Source of the DNA: JAOUEA01 sp035550775
Lineage (GTDB): Bacteria; Actinomycetota; UBA4738; HRBIN12
Direction of reading: 5' to 3'
Assembly: GCA_035550775.1 (NCBI GenBank)
Contig: DASZOO010000209.1
Coordinates: 1-28,535 of the forward strand
DNA length: 28,535 bases
Of the stretch, positions 1 to 8,031 are shown piece by piece (position 1 is the first letter of the stretch; each line of letters starts with the position of its first letter). The notes under the pieces are model-generated. The model was not told where the DNA came from. It did not search any database and was given only the letters and a program-made list of their open reading frames with translations. The translations under genes were made by a program, and so were the position numbers.

Positions 1-770
1 TCGACACGGTCTTCCATCAGGCCGGGCAGCCCGGCGTCCGCGCTTCCTGGAAGGAGGGGTTCGACTCCTACCTGCGGCAGAACGTCCTCGTGACCCAGCG
101 GCTCCTCGAAGCCGCGAGCGAGTCGAACATCGCCCGCATCGTGTACGCATCGAGCTCGTCGGTCTACGGCAACGCGCCGGCCTACCCCACGTCCGAGGAC
201 GATCTGCCGAGGCCTCAGAGCCCGTACGGCGTGACGAAGCTGGCCGCCGAGCACCTGTGCGGGGTGTACGCGCGGACACGGGAGCTGCCCGTCGTGTCGT
301 TGCGGTACTTCACGGTCTTCGGTCCCAGGCAACGTCCCGACATGGCCATGCATCGCCTGATCGAGGCGGCGCTCAGCGGAGACACCTTCCCGCTGTTCGG
401 CGACGGCGGGCAGATCCGCGACTTCACGTTCGTGGGCGACATCGTCGAGGCGAACGTGTCGGCCGCCGGCTCCGACGTGGCGCCCGGCACCGTGCTCAAC
501 GTCGCGGGTGGCACGGCCACGACCGTGGCGGAGGTCATCGGCATCGTCGAGGAGCTGACGGACGCGACGATCGCGCTCGACCGTCGTCCGCAGGCCCCCG
601 GCGACGTGGTGCGCACGGGCGGATCCGCCGAGCGAGCCGCTGCGCTCCTGGGCTGGGAGCCGGCCGTCGCGCTGCGCGACGGGCTCGCTCGGCAGGTCTC
701 CTGGCATCTCGAGCGACGCCGGGAGCGTCCGGCCCTCGCCACGTCGGGAGCCGCGGCGGGGCGAGGCTAG
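1..770 (+). CDS. NDP-sugar epimerase/dehydratase, 5'-truncated (GalE-like, extended SDR)
   Basis: The reading frame is open from the window edge (frame of base 3). It already reads VFHQAGQPGVRASW and NVLVTQRLLEA before the first in-frame GTG at 90, so the true start lies outside the window and the NAD-binding GxxGxxG is missing. Visible extended-SDR marks are the YASSSSVYG serine strand, the catalytic YxxxK (YGVTK), RYFTVFGPRQRPDMA and FGDGGQIRDFTFVGDIV. Family knowledge: such enzymes epimerise or dehydrate UDP- or GDP-sugars in the cytosol to feed polysaccharide assembly. The exact substrate cannot be read from sequence. It is the only complete-frame + strand gene at this end and runs convergently into the glycosyltransferase at 807, so it belongs to a separate transcript that may be part of the same surface-sugar locus. 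Confidence 0.93.
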   Translation, partial: DTVFHQAGQPGVRASWKEGFDSYLRQNVLVTQRLLEAASESNIARIVYASSSSVYGNAPAYPTSEDDLPRPQSPYGVTKLAAEHLCGVYARTRELPVVSLRYFTVFGPRQRPDMAMHRLIEAALSGDTFPLFGDGGQIRDFTFVGDIVEANVSAAGSDVAPGTVLNVAGGTATTVAEVIGIVEELTDATIALDRRPQAPGDVVRTGGSAERAAALLGWEPAVALRDGLARQVSWHLERRRERPALATSGAAAGRG

Positions 771-784
771 GGCGACGCTCGTTC

Positions 785-808
785 GATCGGCGCGAGCCCG
801 CTCCGATC
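785..808. terminator. Weak inverted repeat between convergent genes
   Basis: GATCGG (785-790) and CCGATC (803-808) form a 6-bp inverted repeat with a 12-nt loop in the short gap between two convergent stop codons. It overlaps the last codon of the glycosyltransferase. There is no T-tract, so a bidirectional terminator role is only a guess. Confidence 0.25.
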
Positions 809-1961
809 AGGAGCTGGACGCGACGGCGGCCGGAGCGCCGATCAGCGGCTCGATCACCTCCCGGTAGCCGAGCGCGATCTCGTCGGGCGACCAGGAGCGC
901 AGATCTGCCGCGGGGGGGCGGCGGTCGGACACGATCACCGATGCGAGCGCCTCCGCCGCGTCCGCGAGCGCGCCGGGAGGCACCACGTGGCCGAGCGCCC
1001 CCAGCCCGAGGAGCTCCCGCACGCCGTCGACGTCGTAGGCGACGAACGGCGTCCCGGCCGCGGCCGCTTGGACCAACACCTGCGGCAGGCCCTCCACCTT
1101 GCTGAGCAGGACGACCGCGTCCACGGCGGCGATCACCGGGGCCGGCTCGTCGACGAAGCCCAGCACCGCGGCATCGTCGGTGAGGCCGCGGGCCGCGACC
1201 GCCTCCACCAGGTCGCCCTCGAGCGGCCCCTGCCCGGCCACGGCGAGGAACGGTCGCGCCGGCAGGGCCGCATCGACGAGGAGCTGCAGGAGGTCGACGA
1301 GCTGCAGCACGTTCTTGCGGGGCTCCAGGCTGCCCAGGTAGAGCACGACGGGTCGGTCGGCGGGCAATCCGGCTTCCCGTCGGGCGCGCGTGGCGTCGCG
1401 AGAGGAGGGAGTGCACACGCGGGCGTCGGATCGAACGACGTGGAACTTGGCGGGCTCGATCCCGAGCCCCGTGTACCGGCGAACGAGGTCGGCGCCGACC
1501 GCGATGTAGGCGTCGGTATGAGCGCCCAGCCGCGCCTCCAACGAGCGGAACAGCCGGTCGTGCACGCGCGGGTAGCCCGAGCCGAAGCTCGCCATGGACA
1601 ACGAATGCACCACCCGCGACGGCCGCAGCCTCGCCGCCGCCGCCCTCCCCAGCACCCCCGCCTTCGACTGGTGCGTGACCAACAGGTCGGGTCGTTCGGC
1701 GTGGAGCACGCGGCGGAGCTGCAGGAAGGCGGCGAGGTCCCGCACCGGGTGCGGCGGGCGCACCAGCGAGGGGATGACCGTCAGCGACGCGGGCGCGACG
1801 CGTTCGCGCGCGAGGTCGAGGTCGGAGTCGGCGCCGACGATCAGGTGATGGTCGGCCGACGGAACGGCTCGAACGATGTCCCGGATCCTCGCCTCCGACC
1901 CGCCCCGCAGGAACCGGGTGGCCACGTGGAGCACCTGCGGGCGTCGCTGCGTCGGGGACAC
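807..1961 (-). CDS. Glycosyltransferase family 4 (GT-B fold)
   Basis: A 384-residue cytosolic glycosyltransferase that probably adds a sugar to a lipid-linked surface-polysaccharide intermediate. The N-terminal acceptor half has the GT4 pattern VATRFLRGGSE near residues 13-23. The C-terminal donor half has LYLGSLEPRKN (donor-phosphate-binding R/K) and VEGLPQVLVQAAAAGTPFVAYDVDGVREL. In the usual EX7E motif the second Glu is Gln here (E-X7-Q). The length is normal for GT4. The start is GTG, 4 bp after the stop of the upstream response regulator, so the two are almost certainly cotranscribed from the promoter with dyad A at 2725. Pairing a regulator directly with a glycosyltransferase supports a role for that regulator in polysaccharide production. 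Donor and acceptor are unknown. Confidence 0.93.
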   Translation of the reverse strand: MSPTQRRPQVLHVATRFLRGGSEARIRDIVRAVPSADHHLIVGADSDLDLARERVAPASLTVIPSLVRPPHPVRDLAAFLQLRRVLHAERPDLLVTHQSKAGVLGRAAAARLRPSRVVHSLSMASFGSGYPRVHDRLFRSLEARLGAHTDAYIAVGADLVRRYTGLGIEPAKFHVVRSDARVCTPSSRDATRARREAGLPADRPVVLYLGSLEPRKNVLQLVDLLQLLVDAALPARPFLAVAGQGPLEGDLVEAVAARGLTDDAAVLGFVDEPAPVIAAVDAVVLLSKVEGLPQVLVQAAAAGTPFVAYDVDGVRELLGLGALGHVVPPGALADAAEALASVIVSDRRPPAADLRSWSPDEIALGYREVIEPLIGAPAAVASSS

Positions 1962-1965
1962 GACC

Positions 1966-2667
1966 TCATCCGCCGACCGGCGCCAGCTGCTCGGCTTCGA
2001 GGTCGCGCATGACGTCGTTGCGTGCCGCGAACATCGCCGCCTCCAGCCTCGAGTGGACCCCGAGCTTCGTGATCAGGTTCTGGACGTGGGTGCGCGCGGT
2101 CTGGGGGCTGATGACGAGGCTCTGGGCGATGCGGTCGTTCCCGGCGCCCTGGGCGAGCAGCGCCAGGACCTCGCGCTCGCGGCGGGTCAGTCGAGCGAGC
2201 CGGCGCATCGCCTCGTCCTGTTCCTTGCGGTGCCGCATCAACCCCGACAGCAGCGGAGCGAGCAGGCGAGGAGGCACGACCATCTCCCCTCGCACGACGG
2301 CGTGGGCGGCGGAGATGAGATCGGTGAGCGGGCAGTCCTTCGTCAGGAAGCCGCTCGCGCCCGCCTCGACCGCCGCGACGAGCGGGGCATCGTCCTCGCT
2401 CGGCGCCAGCACGATCACGGCGCACTCGGGCAGACGCTCCTTGATCCGGCGGGTGGCTTCGATGCCGTCGATGCCGGCGAGCTGCACGTCGAGGAACACG
2501 CAGTCGGGCCGCAGCTGCAAGGCCTTGGCGATGGCCCCCGGCCCGTCACCGACGTCCGCGACCACGACGATCTCGTCGTGCGCCTCGAGCGCCGACGTGA
2601 TCGCCTCGCGGAACAACGCGTGACCATCGGCCAAGATCGCCCGGACCCGACGCTGCTCATCACCCAT
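1966..2667 (-). CDS. NarL/LuxR-family response regulator (REC + HTH), first copy
   Basis: A 233-residue two-component transcription factor. The receiver (about 8-125) has the phosphoacceptor Asp60 in CVFLDVQLAG and the conserved Lys in GFLTKDC. The usual acidic pair before the His is changed: where most NarL proteins read ADDHALF this one reads ADGHALF, so one metal-binding acid is lost and phosphorylation may be altered. The LuxR-type HTH (about 165-225) reads LTRREREVLALLAQG then RTHVQNLITKLGVHSRLEA. The ATG start at 2667 has a GGGGAGGG Shine-Dalgarno 6 nt upstream. A TAGCGT -10 and dyad A lie just upstream, which suggests autoregulation. It is followed by a glycosyltransferase after 4 bp. 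A paralogous regulator lies upstream at 2761-3423 with nearly the same HTH. Confidence 0.95.
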   Translation of the reverse strand: MGDEQRRVRAILADGHALFREAITSALEAHDEIVVVADVGDGPGAIAKALQLRPDCVFLDVQLAGIDGIEATRRIKERLPECAVIVLAPSEDDAPLVAAVEAGASGFLTKDCPLTDLISAAHAVVRGEMVVPPRLLAPLLSGLMRHRKEQDEAMRRLARLTRREREVLALLAQGAGNDRIAQSLVISPQTARTHVQNLITKLGVHSRLEAAMFAARNDVMRDLEAEQLAPVGG

Positions 2668-2687
2668 GGTCCCTCCCCGACGTTCGC

Positions 2688-2745
2688 ACGCTACGCGAGG
2701 CCGCGTTCCCGGACACGCGATAGCCGACGTAGGGCGGCTACGTCG
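2688..2745 (-). promoter_or_regulatory. Promoter with dyad A (CGACGTAG-N5-CTACGTCG) upstream of the first response regulator
   Basis: A perfect 8-bp inverted repeat, CGACGTAG (2725-2732) and CTACGTCG (2738-2745), with a 5-bp centre. Reading toward the gene, 31 bp separate it from the -10-like TAGCGT (2688-2693), followed by 20 nt to the ATG at 2667. Five bp inside the dyad is CGCGTGT (2713-2719), also found at the same offset in site B. There is no good -35, which fits activator dependence. I infer that this is a binding site of one of the two NarL/LuxR regulators. Confidence 0.62.
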
Positions 2746-2760
2746 AGCGCGCGAGGCGGT

Positions 2761-3423
2761 TCATCCCACGCGCTGCCGCCCGACCCGGACGGAACGGTCG
2801 ACCAGACCGTGGCGGACCGCGAAGGCCGCCGCCTCGAGCCGCGAGTGCACCTGGAGCTTCGTGAGGATGCTCTGCACGTGCGTCCGAACCGTGTTCACGC
2901 TGATCGCCAACTCGCGAGCGATCTCCTTGCCTCCGATCCCTCGGGCGAGCATCTCCAAGACCTCGCGTTCCCGGGACGTCAGGCTGGACGTCAGCAGCTC
3001 GACGAACCGATCGGATGCCGCGGCCGGACGCAGGCGTGACGTCGTGCCTCGAGCGAGCGTGACCGTCTCGCCCGCGAGGGCGGACTCGATGGCACGCGAG
3101 AGCATCGAGACCCGCAGGTCCTTCGTGAGGAAGCCGCGGAACCCCGCCGCCATCACGCTCCTCACGGTGCGATCGTCGTCGGTCGCCGTCAGCGCCATGA
3201 CGACGGTCGTCGGCCTGATCCCGATCAGCCGCCGGCCGACCTCCTCACCGCTCATGTCGGGCAGGGCCAGATCGACCAGTGCGACGTCGATCGGCCGGCT
3301 GGCGGCTTCCTCGAGCGCCGCTCGTCCATCGGTCGCGATCTCGACCTCCATGCCGAGACGCTGCAGCGTCGGGCGGATCGCCTCGGCGAACAATCGATGA
3401 TCCTCAACGATCAGAGCCTGGAT
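2761..3423 (-). CDS. NarL/LuxR-family response regulator (REC + HTH), second copy, apparent ATC start
   Basis: A two-component transcription factor of 220 residues from the chosen start. The receiver begins QALIVEDHRLF with the intact acidic pair Glu7-Asp8, phosphoacceptor Asp51 in VALVDLALPDMSG, and the conserved Lys in GFLTKDL. The HTH reads LTSREREVLEMLARG then RTHVQSILTKLQVHSRLEA, close to the neighbouring regulator, so the two may recognise related DNA. Start choice: the only upstream canonical start is GTG at 3456, with no ribosome binding site and 11 extra residues. The ATC at 3423 lies 6 nt after a perfect AAAGGAG and exactly where receivers normally begin. It overlaps the end of the histidine kinase by 20 bp, so the pair is translationally coupled and is the likely cognate system. 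An ATG-to-ATC assembly error is an alternative explanation. Confidence 0.92.
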   Translation of the reverse strand: MQALIVEDHRLFAEAIRPTLQRLGMEVEIATDGRAALEEAASRPIDVALVDLALPDMSGEEVGRRLIGIRPTTVVMALTATDDDRTVRSVMAAGFRGFLTKDLRVSMLSRAIESALAGETVTLARGTTSRLRPAAASDRFVELLTSSLTSREREVLEMLARGIGGKEIARELAISVNTVRTHVQSILTKLQVHSRLEAAAFAVRHGLVDRSVRVGRQRVG

Positions 3424-5023
3424 GGCGCTCTCCTTTCGTGTGCGGAGCGGTGCCACGGAGCGGCAGCGACAGGTGGAACGTGGTGCTCGACCGACCCCGT
3501 TCCACCCACACGCTTCCTCCGTGCGCCTCCGCCACCTTCCTCACGACGTAGAGCCCGAGACCGCTCCCGGCGGCCTGGTCGGCGCGGGCCGAGCGCCCGC
3601 GCACGAAGGGCTGGAAGATGACATGTTCGTCGTCGGCCGCGATCCCGCCCCCTCGGTCCCGGACGCTGATCCTCGCCGACCGGCTGTCGAGGGCCGCCTC
3701 GACGACGACGGGCGACCCGGGTGGCGAGTACGCGATCGCGTTGCGGACGAGGTTCGCGACGGCGAGCGAGACATGCCGGCGGGAGACGGAGGCCGTGACC
3801 CGGTACAGGGGCGGCTCGAACACCACGCGATCCTCGCCGGTCTCGGCGACGACCGACGTGATGGCGCCATCGATCAAGCGTGTCAGGTCGGTCCGGCGAC
3901 GACGGATCTCCTCGGCCGGACCCGACCAGCGCAGCAGGACGTCCACCGACTCGGCCAGCTCCTCGAGCTGCTGACGCGACCGTCGGAGCCTCGCGCGATC
4001 TTCGGGGGCGTGCCCGCCTTGCTCCAGCATCGCGTCGATCGTGGCCCTCGCCGCCAGCATCGGCCCACGGATCTCGTGAGCCGTCACCAGGAGCGCCGTC
4101 TCGAACCGATCGCTTCGGCGCTTGGCACCGTCGAACGCCGACCACCAGCCGAACCACTCACCCGCGAAGGCGCGAAGGGACGATGTCGCCTCGGCCGTCG
4201 CCGGATCGCTCGGTGCCTCCATGAGCACCAGGGCACCGGCCCGGTCGATCACGTCGATCCGATGGTGCCCGATCACCGATGCGAACGCGCCCATAGCCTG
4301 CTCGATGGCCTCGTCGGGGTCGGTAGCGGCGATGCTCCGCAGATGGTCGCGTCGGCGCGAACCGAGCCCGCCGGCGGAGACGAGCTGCGGCGCCCGCCCG
4401 GGCTGGGCGACCCATCCCGCCGATCGGACCCCGAGGTCACGGTGCAGGCCGCGCACGAGTCGCCGGATCGCTCCTTCGCACGAGGCCGCGCCCACCATCG
4501 CCGCTCCGAGCTCGATGGCGGCCCGGATCGAATCGCGGCCTCGGTCGGCGGCCGAGCGCGATGCCTCGTTGGCCAGGGCCACGGCGGTCTGGCTGACGAC
4601 CGCCTCGACGAGGTCCCACCGAGCGGCGTCGAGGGTGACGGCCGTGGCGACCTCGACCGCGCCGAACACCACGCCTCGAGAGACGAGCGGCACCGTCATG
4701 ATGCGCGTGCCGCCGAACCTGGAGCCGTCCACGCGCCGGGACGATCTCGACTCCATGGCGACCTTCGCGCGCCGGAACGCAGGATCGTGCCAGGCGCCGT
4801 CACCGACCTCGTGGACGGAACGGAGCCGGCCGGCCACGTCGGTCACGATGAACCTGAGCCCCAGCCCCTGTCCTCGCAGGGCCGCCGAGATCCAGCGCCC
4901 GGAGGCGACGAGGAGCTCGTCGACGTCGGGCTCCGAACCGAACGCATGGCACATGCCCAGCAACAGCGCCGTATCGTCGAACGGAACGGGTCCCTCGCGG
5001 GACGCCTGCGCCATCCGTACCAC
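3404..5023 (-). CDS. Soluble GAF-domain sensor histidine kinase
   Basis: A cytosolic sensor kinase of 539 residues from the chosen start, with no membrane segment or signal peptide. Residue numbers below count from that start. The N-terminal half looks like two GAF-type modules (about 15-160 and 165-300), the first ending ...VFGAVEVA. A HisKA helix has phosphoacceptor His316 in VTAHEIRGPM. The HATPase domain has the N-box NLVRNAIAYSPP, G1 box DRGGGIA and G2 box GSGLGLYVV. Its 3' end overlaps the second response regulator, its probable partner. An in-frame GTG at 5086 also exists, but the 21 codons after it include TGT, TTT, GGT and GTT, unlike the rest of the gene, and it sits only 4 nt from a -10 element. 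GTG at 5023, after GGGCGGGGGG, or ATG at 5014 fit better. The ligand or signal is unknown. Confidence 0.93.
   Translation of the reverse strand: MVRMAQASREGPVPFDDTALLLGMCHAFGSEPDVDELLVASGRWISAALRGQGLGLRFIVTDVAGRLRSVHEVGDGAWHDPAFRRAKVAMESRSSRRVDGSRFGGTRIMTVPLVSRGVVFGAVEVATAVTLDAARWDLVEAVVSQTAVALANEASRSAADRGRDSIRAAIELGAAMVGAASCEGAIRRLVRGLHRDLGVRSAGWVAQPGRAPQLVSAGGLGSRRRDHLRSIAATDPDEAIEQAMGAFASVIGHHRIDVIDRAGALVLMEAPSDPATAEATSSLRAFAGEWFGWWSAFDGAKRRSDRFETALLVTAHEIRGPMLAARATIDAMLEQGGHAPEDRARLRRSRQQLEELAESVDVLLRWSGPAEEIRRRRTDLTRLIDGAITSVVAETGEDRVVFEPPLYRVTASVSRRHVSLAVANLVRNAIAYSPPGSPVVVEAALDSRSARISVRDRGGGIAADDEHVIFQPFVRGRSARADQAAGSGLGLYVVRKVAEAHGGSVWVERGRSSTTFHLSLPLRGTAPHTKGERHPGSDR
3430..3436 (-). 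promoter_or_regulatory. Ribosome binding site AAAGGAG preceding an ATC codon
   Basis: Read on the - strand, AAAGGAG is followed by six bases (AGCGCC) and then ATC at 3423. No ATG, GTG or TTG occurs in frame at a sensible distance downstream, and the only upstream one (GTG 3456) has no Shine-Dalgarno. This site decides the start of the second response regulator. Confidence 0.6.
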
Positions 5024-5052
5024 GTGTGTCCCCCCGCCCTGAACACCAAACG

Positions 5053-5074
5053 TCGTACAGCACCTGCCGTACGA
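5053..5074. promoter_or_regulatory. TCGTAC-N10-GTACGA dyad in the histidine kinase leader
   Basis: A perfect 6-bp inverted repeat, TCGTAC (5053-5058) and GTACGA (5069-5074), with a 10-bp centre. It is placed just downstream of the predicted transcription start and upstream of the kinase start codon. Two more CGTAC units occur at 5123-5127 and 5144-5148, around the -35 region. It may be an operator, but no regulator can be assigned. Confidence 0.4.
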
Positions 5075-5090
5075 CTCCTGCAGCACGGGG

Positions 5091-5120
5091 AGTCTATTTG
5101 GAGAAACCCCCGGCTGTAAA
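5091..5120 (-). promoter_or_regulatory. Sigma70-type promoter for histidine kinase and second response regulator
   Basis: On the - strand, TTTACA (5115-5120) and TAGACT (5091-5096) are separated by 18 bp. Transcription would begin near 5084, giving a leader of about 60 nt before GTG 5023. This is the best canonical promoter in the polysaccharide region and differs from the dyad-linked promoters, which lack a -35. Confidence 0.5.
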
Positions 5121-5233
5121 GGCGTACTGGGGAAAAAGGCGTTCGTACCTGCTCGATGCCCCCTGCGTAGGCCCCCAAGCGGCCTCCGATGGCCGTGGAT
5201 AATCCGGTGTCCGACTCCCGTGGGGGATGCCGT

Positions 5234-6715
5234 TCAGGTCATCCGCGGTGACAACCGCAGGAAGGCCGACGCCACGGCACGAGGACGGATCGTACGCTCT
5301 CGAGCGCTGAGGGCGACGAGACCGTAGAGCGCCGCGACGTAGGCGCACCCGCCCACCGCGACGACCAATGCCAGGGGCAGGTCGCCGAGCAGCACGACGA
5401 CGCCGGCCAGGGGAAGGCACGCGAGGCCGGGCACTCCGATCGCCATCGGCAGGCACGTTGCTCCGGCGACGCGTCGGAGCATCACGGCGTAGGTCGCGAA
5501 CAGGCCCGTCTCCGTCACGATGGTGGCGACGACCGCTCCGAAGAACGACCACCGGGGGATCAACGCGAGGTTCAGGCTCACGTTCACGACGGCCGCGACC
5601 GCCACCGCGACGGTTCGCTGCGTCTGACGGTCCGCCGCCGTCAGCGCGGTGCCGAGCGAGTTCCCCAGCATGCGCATCGGGATGATCGGAACGAGCAGCT
5701 GATAGGCGAGCACGGCGGACTCGAACCGGCTCCCGTACATCACGTCGAAGATCCTGGGGGCGAGCAGCACCGACCCGATCGTGATCGGCATCGCGATGGC
5801 GCCCAGGATCAACAACGACGAGTCCAGCAGCCGCCGGAGATCCTTCACCTGGTCCGGCCACGCGCGACTCATGCGTGGGTACATCGAGAGGTTGAGCATC
5901 CGGGGAAGGATGTTGAGGTACAGGACCAGGTTCGTGGCGGATTGATACAGACCGACGGCGTGCGCTCCCACCATGACCCCGAGCAGGATCGTGTCGAGCC
6001 GGATGTAGGCCAGCGACAGCGCGTCGTCGAGCGCGAACGGCATGGACCTCTTGAGCAGCGGCGCGAACGCGTGCGATCGCCATCGAGGCCTGATCACGAC
6101 CCGGAACTTCGTGGCCACGATCAGCCAGGCCGTGCAGAACCCGACCACCCGCGACGCGAGGTAGGCCGCCATGACCCCGCCGGCGCCGGTTCCCGCGACC
6201 AGCGCACCGGCCGCCAGGGCCAGGAACGCGGCCTCCTGCACGCCCACGGCGAGCGTCTCGTAGCGCATCTTCTCGAGCGCCCAGAACGGCGTCATCGTGA
6301 TCCGCATCGCGGAATCGACCATGAGGGCGAGCCCCGCCAGCACCAGCACCGTGGTGTCGGCGTCGACGAGCGCACCGACCGAGTACATGAGCAGGGTCAC
6401 GACCGTGCCCGCGATCACGGCGACGGTCGTGGCGGTCTCCACGACGTCTTCGATCTCGTCGGGGCGGCGAGCGAGCTCGCGGACGAGGAGCTTCGGCAGC
6501 CCGAAGGCCACGGCGAAGCTCAGCAGCAGGGTGAGCGTGAGCGCGAACTGGAACCGACCCAGGCCTGCGGGACCCTCGAGGTGGGCGAGCAACACGGTCA
6601 CGACGAGCCCGCCCAGCGTCCTGGCGCCGAACGCCAGCAGCCGCCACCCCGTGTTCGAGGCCAGCACGAGCCCGACCGACCGGCCGGCTCCGAACGGATC
6701 CGTCGACGACGTCAC
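5234..6715 (-). CDS. Wzx-type polysaccharide flippase (MOP superfamily)
   Basis: A 493-residue polytopic membrane protein with about 12-14 hydrophobic helices from the first segment near residues 12-35 (GLVLASNTGWRLLAF) to the last before the cytosolic tail. It has the Wzx/RfbX look: small-residue-rich helices, positively charged loops such as RPRWRSHAFAPLLKRSMPFALDDALSLAYIRLD (split here only by reading position), and LYQSATNLV. Family knowledge: these proteins translocate undecaprenyl-linked repeat units across the inner membrane. The GTG start shares GTGA with the stop of the upstream polymerase gene (4-nt overlap), so expression is coupled. It is the last gene of the wzz-wzy-wzx set and is followed by about 210 bp before the kinase gene. 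Confidence 0.92.
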   Translation of the reverse strand: MTSSTDPFGAGRSVGLVLASNTGWRLLAFGARTLGGLVVTVLLAHLEGPAGLGRFQFALTLTLLLSFAVAFGLPKLLVRELARRPDEIEDVVETATTVAVIAGTVVTLLMYSVGALVDADTTVLVLAGLALMVDSAMRITMTPFWALEKMRYETLAVGVQEAAFLALAAGALVAGTGAGGVMAAYLASRVVGFCTAWLIVATKFRVVIRPRWRSHAFAPLLKRSMPFALDDALSLAYIRLDTILLGVMVGAHAVGLYQSATNLVLYLNILPRMLNLSMYPRMSRAWPDQVKDLRRLLDSSLLILGAIAMPITIGSVLLAPRIFDVMYGSRFESAVLAYQLLVPIIPMRMLGNSLGTALTAADRQTQRTVAVAVAAVVNVSLNLALIPRWSFFGAVVATIVTETGLFATYAVMLRRVAGATCLPMAIGVPGLACLPLAGVVVLLGDLPLALVVAVGGCAYVAALYGLVALSARERTIRPRAVASAFLRLSPRMT

Positions 6716-8028
6716 GGCCGGGCCCTCCCCTCGAAGCCGTCGGCGGTCGTTTCCGTCGACACGCCCGGCCGCGCCCAGAGGGACACGGCGGCGACGAGCC
6801 CGAGCAAGACCCACACGTTGCGGAAGTGGAGCACCTCGTGGGTGAGCGAGGAGATCGCCAGGACGAGCAACGCACCCGCCAGGAACTGCGGTGCCCCCAT
6901 CACGGCGGCGTACCCCGGGGCGAGCGGCCGGATCGCGAACGTCGCCATCCGGTGGACCACCGCTCCGATCAGCAGGATGAGCGCGATCGATCCGAGCAGA
7001 CCCCGCTCGGCGAGGGCGGCCGCGTAATCGTTGTGGGCACCCTTGGCGTCGTTGAACGGCCCTTCGTCCAACACCGCCTTCGTCGCGGCCGCTCCATAGC
7101 CGGTGATCGGATACCGCAGGTACGCGTCGCCCAGGCTCTCCCAGCGGCCGAGGCGGTCGCCGGCGCTCTCCTCCCCGCGTCCGAGCGTGTTCCGCAGGAG
7201 CCTGATGTCGCTCTCCTGAGCCGCCGCCGCGACGTCGAGTCGCACGAACGCCACGGTCGCCCCTCCGACGACGAACGCGGCGATCGACGCGGCGGCGATC
7301 GCGGTGACGATGCCGCGCCTCCTGGCGATCGAGAGGATGGCGACGAGGAGGAGTCCGAGCAGCACTCCCCCGATGGCCGCGTTGGACGCGGCGAGCAGCA
7401 CGCCCACGGCGACGACGATCGCCATCACGATCTTGCGGCGGCGGGGGAGGATCGGGCCAGAGCTCAGGATCACGAAGAACGCGCACGCGAAGTAGGCGCC
7501 CGCCTGGTTCGGGTTGTCGAACGCGAGCGACGCCCGCCCTCCTTCGATCTCCTGGCCCGACAGCGCCGCGATGCCGGTGACGCCTCCGACGATCACGATC
7601 GACGCGGCGACCGTGGCGCTCCATGCACACGACTTGAGGACGATGCCGAGGGTCTCCGGGGTCCTGCACACGTTCGCGATCGCGAGGCACCAGCCGAGCA
7701 GGACCAGATCCTGCGTCACGGCGACGATGCCCACTACGGCATGTCCGCTGGCGAGGGCGGCGGTCAGCCCGGCGATGCACAGGAGCGTCGTCGACGCCGC
7801 GAACGGGGCGCGGACGGGCACCCGGCTCCAGCCGAGCCACAGGAACACGACCGCGCTCGCCCCCACGATCGCGAAGTCTGCGGGTCGCACCGGTCCGAGG
7901 CCGGGCCGGAGCACCGGCACGAGCCAGACGCTGACCCCGATCGCCGTGGCCGCCCACCGATGCTCGGCGATCGACGTCCGCTCTCGCCGCGCGGTTGCGA
8001 GGATGGCAGGAACGACCTGCGAGCTCAT
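6712..8028 (-). CDS. O-antigen polymerase/ligase-like membrane protein (Wzy/WaaL superfamily)
   Basis: A 438-residue integral membrane protein with about 10-12 hydrophobic segments. A large periplasmic loop (about 265-340) contains GRWESLGDAYLRYPITGYG and the Wzy_C signature GAHNDYAAALAERGLLG, with the HNDY-type His. Family knowledge: proteins of this fold polymerise lipid-linked repeat units or ligate glycan to an acceptor. In a Gram-positive-type actinobacterium, polymerase (Wzy) is the more likely role. Start ATG at 8028, 3 bp after the Wzz stop. The 3' end overlaps the flippase by 4 nt. Sequence alone cannot separate polymerase from ligase. Confidence 0.88.
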   Translation of the reverse strand: MSSQVVPAILATARRERTSIAEHRWAATAIGVSVWLVPVLRPGLGPVRPADFAIVGASAVVFLWLGWSRVPVRAPFAASTTLLCIAGLTAALASGHAVVGIVAVTQDLVLLGWCLAIANVCRTPETLGIVLKSCAWSATVAASIVIVGGVTGIAALSGQEIEGGRASLAFDNPNQAGAYFACAFFVILSSGPILPRRRKIVMAIVVAVGVLLAASNAAIGGVLLGLLLVAILSIARRRGIVTAIAAASIAAFVVGGATVAFVRLDVAAAAQESDIRLLRNTLGRGEESAGDRLGRWESLGDAYLRYPITGYGAAATKAVLDEGPFNDAKGAHNDYAAALAERGLLGSIALILLIGAVVHRMATFAIRPLAPGYAAVMGAPQFLAGALLVLAISSLTHEVLHFRNVWVLLGLVAAVSLWARPGVSTETTADGFEGRARP

Positions 8029-8031
8029 CGC

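Noticed and set aside
5024..5086. N-terminal extension of the histidine kinase to GTG 5086
   Set aside because: The start is only 4 nt from the -10 element, the codons are unlike the rest of the gene, and it would place the dyad 5053-5074 in coding sequence.
3422..5119. Long + strand open frame opposite the histidine kinase
   Set aside because: It is the complement of a clear kinase gene. Its translation has no recognisable domain and is Arg/Pro/Gly-rich as expected from a GC-rich antisense frame.
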